From: Pseudomonas fluorescens
Lineage (GTDB): Bacteria; Pseudomonadota; Alphaproteobacteria; UBA2136; UBA6156
Assembly: GCA_003241595.1 (NCBI GenBank)
Contig: QFOU01000026.1
Location: 1 to 15,361 of the forward strand
Length of the DNA: 15,361 bases
Reading direction: 5' to 3'
Part shown: positions 6,488 through 11,838 of the stretch, in pieces
Position numbering within the stretch: the first letter of the stretch is position 1
How the letters are laid out: the number at the start of each line of letters is the position of its first letter
The notes under the pieces: generated by a model
What the model saw: only the letters and a program-made list of their open reading frames with translations
What the model was told of the DNA's origin: nothing
Database searches by the model: none
Made by a program: the position numbers and the translations under genes

Positions 6488-7345
6488 TTAGGTCAGTTTG
6501 TGGAGCAGGTTGCGAGTGGTGAGTGCTGCCGTGCCGAGGGCCAGTGCGGGGAGTAGCAGGGGCGCGATCAGGAGGGCTGTGATCGTGCCGACGCCAATAT
6601 GCAGGCTGAGGGCGGGCATGAACTGGCTGGCGGCGAGGAGCAGGACGCCGGCCGTGGCGGTGCCCAGAGCGTAGCCTGCAAGTGTGCGGCCGAGGACTTG
6701 GGTGCAGACACTGCGGGTAATGACCCCATCGTGGGCACCCAGTTGTACCAGCAGATGCAGTGTGCTGCTTTGGGCCTGCAGGCCGGTGCGCGTGGTCAGG
6801 GTAATGAGCAATGCCATGAGGGCAAGCATGGCCACGGCCAGACCGGCGATGCTGGTTTGCAGGCTGCGGACGGCGCCGCCCACCTGTTCCAGCAAAGGTT
6901 TGTGGTCGTCGATCTCGGCCACGGGGAACGCCTGGCGGATCTGCGCGGTGAGCGTGTTCAGGTCGGTGCTGTCGGTAAGGCCGATCTCCAGCACGGTGGG
7001 CAGCGGGAGGTTGGCATTCTCTTGTGCGATGGGGCCGAGCCAGGCGCGCACTTGCTGCGGGGCCAAGGCTTCGGCGCGGGTGACGCCTTGCAGTGTGGGC
7101 AGGGATTGCGCCAGTTGCTGGACGGCAGCGTTATCGGCTTCTGGCGGGAGATAGACGGTGAGGCTGCCGCTGCGTTCGAGCTGCCAACTAGTGTAGAGGC
7201 CTTGCAGCATGGCGGCACTGGCGGCACCGAGCGCGATGACGCCACAGAGCAGCGCGGTGGTGAGTACCAGCAGGCGGAAGATACCCGCGGCCTTCAGGTT
7301 GAGGGCCTGTGTGACGGGTGAGGTTGTGAGAAGGGATCTAGACAT
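6488..7345 (-). CDS. ftsX: Cell division ABC-type permease-like protein FtsX
   Basis: FtsX is the membrane partner of FtsE; the complex sits at the divisome and couples ATP hydrolysis to peptidoglycan remodelling in the periplasm. The 285 residues show the family topology: a cytoplasmic N-terminus, TM1 at about residues 22-46, a periplasmic domain of about 115 residues (YLPPEADNAAVQQL through AEIDDHKPLLEQV), then three TM segments at about 164-187, 213-238 and 250-276. The sequence is more divergent than FtsE, as is normal. The ATG overlaps the ftsE stop codon by 8 bp (ATGTCTAG), so translation is probably coupled. GAAGAG upstream is a weak ribosome binding site inside ftsE. The gene ends 3 nt from a bidirectional terminator. 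Confidence 0.93.
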   Translation of the reverse strand: MSRSLLTTSPVTQALNLKAAGIFRLLVLTTALLCGVIALGAASAAMLQGLYTSWQLERSGSLTVYLPPEADNAAVQQLAQSLPTLQGVTRAEALAPQQVRAWLGPIAQENANLPLPTVLEIGLTDSTDLNTLTAQIRQAFPVAEIDDHKPLLEQVGGAVRSLQTSIAGLAVAMLALMALLITLTTRTGLQAQSSTLHLLVQLGAHDGVITRSVCTQVLGRTLAGYALGTATAGVLLLAASQFMPALSLHIGVGTITALLIAPLLLPALALGTAALTTRNLLHKLT

Positions 7346-8039
7346 CGAGGGACTCTTCGGATTCTTCGGCCAGTGTTGTGGCCGCCGTGAGGTAACCGTG
7401 GTTGAGGTGGATGACCGGGAAGGGGTGGCGTTTGATCAGGCCGGTATCGTGGGTAGCGAGAATAACGGTGGTGCCATGCTTATGCAGCTCGGTGAACAGG
7501 TGCATGATGCGGCGGGCCATGGCGGCATCGACGTTGCCGGTGGGTTCGTCGGCGACCAGAACCTCGGGCTGGCGGACCACCGCGCGGGCGATGGCGGTGC
7601 GTTGCTGTTCGCCGCCGGAGAGGTTTTCGGCGCGGTTATTGGCGACTTCGGTAAGGCCGACCCATTCCAGCATGTCGGAGACGGCGTGGGCTTGGTCGGC
7701 CGTGAGTTGGCCATTGCCGTGGATGCGCAGGGGAAGTTCGACATTCTCGCGCACCGTCAGGTGGGGGAGCAGGCGGAAATCCTGATAGACCACGCCGACC
7801 TTGCGGCGGAGGGCGGCGCGTTCGGCACGGGAGGCCTGCTCGACCGCTTTGCTGCCAAAGGTAAATGTGCCGTGGGTGGGAATGAGGTCGAGCGTGAGCA
7901 GGCGGAACAGTGTGGTTTTGCCCGCTCCGCTTGGCCCGGTCAGCCAGTGGAAGCTGCCTTGCGGCAGCTCCAGAGATATGTTTTGTACGGCGTGTGTGCC
8001 CGCCGTGTACTCGTATCCGACATTTTCTAGTTTCAACAT
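7338..8039 (-). CDS. ftsE: Cell division ATP-binding protein FtsE
   Basis: A 233-residue ABC ATPase of FtsE type that drives FtsX at the septum. Motifs in order: Walker A GPSGAGKTT at 35-43, Q-loop VVYQDFRLLPHLTVREN with Q86, ABC signature LSGGEQQR at 140-147, Walker B VLVADEP at 160-166 with catalytic Glu165, D-loop about 168-172, and H-loop ILATHD with His197. The YQDFRLL segment is characteristic of FtsE within the wider MacB/LolD-like group. I set the start at MLKLENVGYEY: the frame stays open further upstream, but that part lies antisense to the zinc-ribbon gene and has no family match. The proposed promoter TAGACG-17-TATCCT ends 8 nt before this ATG. ftsX overlaps the 3' end. Confidence 0.97.
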   Translation of the reverse strand: MLKLENVGYEYTAGTHAVQNISLELPQGSFHWLTGPSGAGKTTLFRLLTLDLIPTHGTFTFGSKAVEQASRAERAALRRKVGVVYQDFRLLPHLTVRENVELPLRIHGNGQLTADQAHAVSDMLEWVGLTEVANNRAENLSGGEQQRTAIARAVVRQPEVLVADEPTGNVDAAMARRIMHLFTELHKHGTTVILATHDTGLIKRHPFPVIHLNHGYLTAATTLAEESEESLDV

Positions 8040-8047
8040 GGTGCGGG

Positions 8048-8076
8048 AGGATAGCCCGACGCGCGAATTTCGTCTA
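8048..8076 (-). promoter_or_regulatory. ftsEX promoter, leaderless type
   Basis: On the minus strand TAGACG (8076-8071), 17-nt spacer, TATCCT (8053-8048), then 8 nt to the ftsE ATG. Each hexamer matches the sigma-70 consensus at 4 of 6 positions. Confidence 0.55.
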
Positions 8077-8080
8077 GGCT
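8075..8080 (+). promoter_or_regulatory. Putative -10 box of the zinc-ribbon gene
   Basis: TAGGCT ends 7 nt before the ATG at 8088, with no Shine-Dalgarno. It overlaps the -35 box of the opposing ftsE promoter by two bases, so the two promoters probably cannot both be occupied. Confidence 0.4.
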
Positions 8081-8087
8081 GTGCCGC

Positions 8088-9035
8088 ATGATCACCGTGC
8101 GTTGCCCCACCTGCGAAGCCGCTTATAATCTGGACCCTGCCAAATTCCCGCCTCAGGGGCGGAAATTGCGGTGTGCGCGCTGCCAGACGGTGTGGTTTGC
8201 CGTGCCGCCGGAAGGGGCGGTTGCGCCCGCGCCTGTGGTGGACGAGGTTGCTGTTGGCACCACCGCGCCGGAGGTTGGTGGAGAGACCGCGCCCGTCGCA
8301 GAGTCTGTGGTTGAGGTTGCTCCTGTTGAGACCCCCCCAGTTGTGGCGCCGGAGACGGGGGATGATTCGTATGTTCCGCCGCCGATTATCGAGCGTACGC
8401 CCGGTGTTGACAGCATGACCCATATGGGCGGATGGCGTCAGTGGTTGCGCGGCGGGAACCTGTGGCGTACCGGTGCGATCCTGATGATCCTGTTGGGAAT
8501 TGTGGCGGGTATCGGTGTTGTTCTTATGAAGATGCGCCCGGATACGGCGCCGCATGAAGCGGAGGCGGCCGAGGAAGCTGCCCGCACGTTGCCGGTGGCG
8601 AAAGTGGTGCAGCCACCGGAGGGTGTGGTGTTACACCGTGTGCGTGGTGAAGTGACCGAGATTGGTGGTACCGAAGGCGGTGTGGCGTTGACGGTGCGTG
8701 GATTGCTGGCGAATACGACCGACCAGAGCGTGGTTGTGCCTCCGATGCGTTTGGAATTGTTGGGTGAGGATGGCAACGTAGCGGATATGTGGCCGGTGAG
8801 TGGTGTGAGCGGCACGCTGGCGGCCCATGCCGAGAATGCCTGGACGGTGAGTTTGAGCGCGCCCGATATGCGGGCTGTGAAAGGGTGGCGTGTCGTGTTC
8901 GTGGAAGACGTGACCGCCCCACCGGCGGCGGTGGAGACGCCTGCCGCCGAGGTCTCGGCGACCGAAGCGCAGGGTGACGAGGCGGAGAACGGTGAGCATG
9001 CTCCGGCCGAGGCGGGACATGGTGCCGCGCACTAG
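8088..9035 (+). CDS. MJ0042-type zinc-ribbon, single-pass membrane protein
   Basis: A 315-residue protein with an N-terminal zinc ribbon: CPTC (C6, C9) and CARC (C29, C32) around AYNLDPAKFPPQGRKLRC, the MJ0042 pattern seen at the start of many alphaproteobacterial proteins. A Pro/Val/Glu-rich low-complexity linker covers about residues 40-105, then one TM helix lies at about 129-148. The C-terminal domain (about 165-290) looks like a beta-rich periplasmic DUF3426-like domain, with VRGEVTEIGG, LTVRGLLANTTDQSV and WRVVFVEDV; an acidic Ala-rich tail follows. The biochemical role is unknown. In alphaproteobacteria such genes often sit next to ftsE, as here (divergent, 48 bp). The linker is probably disordered and lies on the cytoplasmic side with the zinc ribbon. 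Confidence 0.88.
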   Translation: MITVRCPTCEAAYNLDPAKFPPQGRKLRCARCQTVWFAVPPEGAVAPAPVVDEVAVGTTAPEVGGETAPVAESVVEVAPVETPPVVAPETGDDSYVPPPIIERTPGVDSMTHMGGWRQWLRGGNLWRTGAILMILLGIVAGIGVVLMKMRPDTAPHEAEAAEEAARTLPVAKVVQPPEGVVLHRVRGEVTEIGGTEGGVALTVRGLLANTTDQSVVVPPMRLELLGEDGNVADMWPVSGVSGTLAAHAENAWTVSLSAPDMRAVKGWRVVFVEDVTAPPAAVETPAAEVSATEAQGDEAENGEHAPAEAGHGAAH

Positions 9036-9042
9036 GCGAGGC

Positions 9043-9070
9043 TTGACGCTCCTTATTATGAGCGTATACT
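9043..9070 (+). promoter_or_regulatory. Strong leaderless promoter of the 84-aa gene
   Basis: TTGACG (9043-9048, 5 of 6), 16-nt spacer, TATACT (9065-9070, 5 of 6), then 7 nt to the ATG at 9078. An inverted repeat CGCTC (9047-9051) / GAGCG (9060-9064) lies inside the spacer and could be an operator. Confidence 0.72.
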
Positions 9071-9077
9071 GGCGGCC

Positions 9078-9332
9078 ATGACAGTAAAGATCCTCCTTGA
9101 TAGCTTGCGTTTGGCCGACGGTGGCCGCGTAGAGTGCCGCATTGCGACCCCTGATGGTAAGATCGTGGATGGTGCCATCGAGCAGGCCTTTTTCGAGGAT
9201 TTCATGGGTGTGCCGAACCCGCGTATCGGGGTTGCCCACATGAAGGAAATCCTTGCCAACAACCTTGACTACTTTGAGAAGGTGGCCGAGCAGCAATGGA
9301 ACATGGGCAGCCGTGAAGTGGTGATCAGCTAG
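9078..9332 (+). CDS. Small conserved-looking hypothetical protein, possibly DUF1488-like
   Basis: An 84-residue soluble protein with no signal peptide or TM helix. It begins with a beta-like stretch (VECRIATPDGKIVDGAIEQ), then FFEDFMG, a short loop, and an amphipathic helix (AHMKEILANNLDYFEKVAEQ), ending in REVVIS. The order of a short beta segment followed by a helix with Phe, Glu and Ala spacing resembles DUF1488 proteins, but this is only a shape match and I am not sure. It has the best promoter in the window, at leaderless spacing, and a clean terminator, so it is probably a real monocistronic gene. The zinc-ribbon gene ends 42 bp upstream. Confidence 0.68.
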   Translation: MTVKILLDSLRLADGGRVECRIATPDGKIVDGAIEQAFFEDFMGVPNPRIGVAHMKEILANNLDYFEKVAEQQWNMGSREVVIS

Positions 9333-9352
9333 CTCTTCAGTCCGCAGATTTT

Positions 9353-9373
9353 AAAGCCGCGCAAGCGGCTTTT
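9353..9373 (+). terminator. Intrinsic terminator after the 84-aa gene
   Basis: AAAGCCGC (9353-9360), GCAA tetraloop, GCGGCTTTT (9365-9373): a perfect 8-bp stem with a T run, 20 nt past the stop codon. Confidence 0.88.
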
Positions 9374-9403
9374 GTATTTCGTGGGGTGGATGCGATTTAA
9401 GTG

Positions 9404-9431
9404 TTGGCGCGGAGGTTATTTCTGGTAGGGT
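9404..9431 (+). promoter_or_regulatory. Leaderless-type promoter of the TPR gene
   Basis: TTGGCG (9404-9409), 16-nt spacer, TAGGGT (9426-9431), then 7 nt to the ATG at 9439. It copies the geometry of the 9043-9070 promoter. No Shine-Dalgarno is seen. Confidence 0.55.
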
Positions 9432-9438
9432 TACGGGC

Positions 9439-11190
9439 ATGACGTTTTTCCTTCCCATTGTAATGGTCGGCGCACTTGCCGGTAGTCTTGTCGCCTTTGA
9501 TGCCACACCTTCGTTTGCTTCCAACGCGGAAACTCCGCAGCGCGACTCTGCGCGTATCGTGCCGGTTTCGGAGGATGCCGATCTGCCGGGTGTGGGGGCG
9601 TATCTGAAAGGTGCTATTGCGGATCTGAGCGGTGTACCGACTGTAGCATTAAAGGGATATCTGGCGGCCTTGGCCGATGATCCGGATAATATGGACCTGC
9701 GCCAGCGGGCCTTTGAGTTGTCGTTGATGGCGGATGATGTGCCGAATGCGGTACGGCTTGCGCGCACCCTGCCGGAGATGGAACAGAGCACCATGACGCG
9801 TCTGGTGCAGATGGCGGATTTTGCCAAGCAGGGCAAGGTGGACGAGGCCCGCAAGATGGCTCGCGATGTGTCGAAGGTTTCGCCGGAGTTGTTACAGTTC
9901 CGGTTGTTCCAGGCCTATCTGGATTACGCGCACGGTGCCCCCGTGCCGCAGCTGGTGGAATGGCTGGAATCGCTGAATATGCCGGAGAGTTTGAGTGGTC
10001 GTCGCTCCTTCCATATTGGTCGGTTGTGGTTGAAGGCGGGTGAGCCAGAAAAGGCGCTGGTGTATCTGCGTAAGGCCCATGCGGCGGAGCCGGGTTCGGT
10101 TGGCAGTGCGTTGCTGCTGGGCCAGACGCTGGCGCGTCAGGGGTTGCCCGGTGAAGGGGCTGCCGTGTATGACAGTTTCCGTGCCGCGAACCCTGCCGTG
10201 GCCCTGCTGGTGCCAAAAGGTAAGGATTTGTTGGCGGATACTGTGAAGCCGTTTGCCAGCACGCTGGATGATGATCTGGCTGCGACGCTGACCGACTTTG
10301 GTTTGTTGATCTGGGCGCAGGGGGCGTTGAGTCCGGCGCGTCAGGTTTTGAACTTGGCCTTATGGATGAATCCTGACGATGTGCATGCCCGTTATTATGT
10401 CGGCATGTTGCTGGAGATGGGCGATGACCTGCCGGCGGCGGCCCAGCATTATCGTGCCCTGATGGAAAATGATATTGCCGGTGGTGTGCCGGAGGGTGTG
10501 CGTCTGGCGGCAAGTATCCGTTTTGCGGAAGTCCAATTTAGAATGGGTGACACGGATACCCCGTGGAAAACCCTGCGCAAGCTGGCGCGTGCGAATCCGG
10601 ACGTGGTGAGTTTGCAGCGGAGCGTGGCCCAGCTGGCATTCAGTCGTGGTGATTATGATCAGGCGGCTGAGAGCTACACCGTATTGTTGAATGGTTTGCC
10701 GGAACAGGCTTCGCCAGCGGCGCGTATCGAGCTGTTGTTCGCCCGGGGTGCCGTGTATGAGCGCGACGGTAACATCAAGGCGGCCAGCAAGGATTTCCAG
10801 GATGCACTGGCGATTGATCCGGCCGAGGCGCAGGTTCTGAACTATCTGGGCTATATGTGGGTGGATAATAACATCAATATCCCGCAAGCCTTCCAGATGC
10901 TGAAGACGGCACATAGTCTTGCACCCGATGACGGTGCCATTACGGACAGTCTGGGGTGGGCCTACTATAAGCAGGGCGACTATGCCAATGCCATGGCGTA
11001 TCTGGCGCAGGCCACTGAGCAGGAACCGGAAAGTCCTGAGATCTATGACCATCTTGGTGACGCGTATGCCAAGTTGGGGCGTATTGAGGATGCCAGGCGC
11101 GAATGGGAGCGGGCCTTGAGTTTGCTGGCGGAGGGGAAAACCGCGCCGGATGATAAATTCGAAAAGCGCGTTCGAAAGAAGTTGAAATAG
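9439..11190 (+). CDS. Large exported or membrane-anchored tetratricopeptide repeat protein
   Basis: A 583-residue protein made largely of TPR motifs. The N-terminus (residues 1-28) is hydrophobic and ends in SFAS, so it may be a signal peptide or anchor, although it has no Lys or Arg in its first residues. From about residue 70 there are degenerate 34-residue helix pairs; clear TPRs appear near 192-225 (GRLWLKAGEPEKALVYLRKA), 400-430 (AFSRGDYDQAAESYTVLL), 445-475 (AVYERDGNIKAASKDFQDAL), 520-550 (GWAYYKQGDYANAMAYLAQA) and 553-575 (HLGDAYAKLGRIEDARREWE). The C-terminal LNYLGYMWVDNNINIPQAF block is typical of a widespread alphaproteobacterial TPR family, probably a periplasmic scaffold. The exact partner is unknown. 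The gene stands alone, with its own promoter and terminator. Confidence 0.88.
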   Translation: MTFFLPIVMVGALAGSLVAFDATPSFASNAETPQRDSARIVPVSEDADLPGVGAYLKGAIADLSGVPTVALKGYLAALADDPDNMDLRQRAFELSLMADDVPNAVRLARTLPEMEQSTMTRLVQMADFAKQGKVDEARKMARDVSKVSPELLQFRLFQAYLDYAHGAPVPQLVEWLESLNMPESLSGRRSFHIGRLWLKAGEPEKALVYLRKAHAAEPGSVGSALLLGQTLARQGLPGEGAAVYDSFRAANPAVALLVPKGKDLLADTVKPFASTLDDDLAATLTDFGLLIWAQGALSPARQVLNLALWMNPDDVHARYYVGMLLEMGDDLPAAAQHYRALMENDIAGGVPEGVRLAASIRFAEVQFRMGDTDTPWKTLRKLARANPDVVSLQRSVAQLAFSRGDYDQAAESYTVLLNGLPEQASPAARIELLFARGAVYERDGNIKAASKDFQDALAIDPAEAQVLNYLGYMWVDNNINIPQAFQMLKTAHSLAPDDGAITDSLGWAYYKQGDYANAMAYLAQATEQEPESPEIYDHLGDAYAKLGRIEDARREWERALSLLAEGKTAPDDKFEKRVRKKLK

Positions 11191-11195
11191 AGGGG

Positions 11196-11223
11196 CAGGG
11201 GCTAAATCGGCCCCTGATTTTTT
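11196..11223 (+). terminator. Intrinsic terminator after the TPR gene
   Basis: CAGGGGC (11196-11202), 7-nt loop, GCCCCTG (11210-11216), then A and six T. Starts 6 nt past the stop codon. Confidence 0.9.
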
Positions 11224-11411
11224 GGGTGAAAGGGATTTCAACGCTGCGTGTTGAGGTCTTTGTTGCACACGGCATTTTGCCGACACCGTACTGGCCTTCG
11301 TGAGAGAGAATTCGAGCTTAGGTGTAGGAGCTTTGTAGAGAGAACCGACATGCCGGAGGGATGTGACGGGGCTGCGAGTGGGGGGTGTTGTGGGTAAGCG
11401 AAGCGGAGGTA

Positions 11412-11427
11412 CAACTGAATGTAGTGG
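11412..11427 (+). promoter_or_regulatory. NrdR-like box 1 (degenerate)
   Basis: CAACTGAATGTAGTGG shares 12 of 16 positions with the stronger box at 11470-11485, including the 11-nt run ATGTAGTGGTG that continues past the box. It deviates from the CWANATNTWG core at one position. Confidence 0.4.
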
Positions 11428-11440
11428 TGCTTGGGGATAA

Positions 11441-11456
11441 AATCAAAATCTAGTAG
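11441..11456 (+). promoter_or_regulatory. NrdR-like box 2 (weak)
   Basis: The core CAAAATCTAG (11444-11453) fits CWANATNTWG but the flanks do not. It lies exactly 29 bp from both the box before and the box after it. It could be chance. Confidence 0.3.
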
Positions 11457-11469
11457 GTATGATGTGCGT

Positions 11470-11485
11470 ACACTATATGTAGTGG
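11470..11485 (+). promoter_or_regulatory. NrdR box 3 (best match)
   Basis: ACACTATATGTAGTGG closely follows the known NrdR consensus ACACWATATATWGTGT. NrdR is the ATP-cone/zinc-ribbon repressor of ribonucleotide reductase genes, and the box lies upstream of nrdA, as expected. Confidence 0.72.
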
Positions 11486-11509
11486 TGGCGTGCGCGAAAA
11501 AGACACAGT

Positions 11510-11529
11510 GGGTAGTGGGTAGGGTGGGG
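11510..11529 (+). other. Predicted G-quadruplex motif upstream of nrdA
   Basis: Four G runs (11510-11512, 11517-11519, 11522-11524, 11526-11529) with loops of 4, 2 and 1 nt on the coding strand. Short loops favour a stable structure in single-stranded DNA or in RNA. It lies 24 nt past the best NrdR box. Confidence 0.6.
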
Positions 11530-11616
11530 TGAAGGGTGCTTAAAAAGTGTGCAGTATGATGCGTATTTTCAGTGTGTTGGTGGAACAATCAATATGTTAG
11601 TGCGTCTTGGCAGGCC

Positions 11617-11637
11617 CATCATGTTGGGGTCATGATG
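11617..11637 (+). repeat. Hairpin in the nrdA upstream region
   Basis: CATCATG (11617-11623) and CATGATG (11631-11637) form a perfect 7-bp stem with a TTGGGGT loop. There is no T tail, so it is not an obvious terminator. Confidence 0.45.
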
Positions 11638-11838
11638 CGGTCATACCGGAGAGAGAGCTGACGAGCGTCGCCTCCCCTGCTGTAACCGTGACAGGCATTT
11701 TAGTTTGGAGCGCGATAAGGTTGGGGGGAGGACCTTTTGCCCCCTCACGACGACCCCAGACCCCGTTTTGCAAGTTCTAGGTAAGGAACCGGCAAGGCGG
11801 ACAGTTATACGACTAAAGAGACTAAATAAAAGGATATA

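Larger units (their letters stand above)
11224..11838 (+). other. Long non-coding upstream region of nrdA
   Basis: About 615 nt with no credible gene. The plus strand is rich in G and T. It holds NrdR-like boxes (11412-11485), a G-quadruplex motif (11510-11529) and several hairpins: CGGCA/TGCCG near 11270, CATCATG/CATGATG at 11617-11637, a stem GTCA..CGG with CCG-TGAC enclosing a GAG-rich arm (about 11640-11690), and AAGGT/ACCTT around a GGGGGG run (near 11730). TATGAT at 11555-11560 is a possible -10 box but lacks a good -35. It could contain a long structured leader or a small RNA; I could not identify a known riboswitch. Confidence 0.55.

Noticed and set aside
8040..8555. N-terminal extension of FtsE beyond 8039
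   Set aside because: Arg/His-rich translation antisense to the zinc-ribbon gene; FtsE proteins begin at the chosen Met and the promoter lies inside the extension.
11238..11588. 116-residue minus-strand frame upstream of nrdA
   Set aside because: His/Thr/Ser-rich, no ribosome binding site, and covers the NrdR-like boxes and the G-quadruplex motif.
11640..11838. Cobalamin or other known riboswitch before nrdA
   Set aside because: Hairpins are present but I could not find conserved box sequences of any known riboswitch class; left as unassigned structure.
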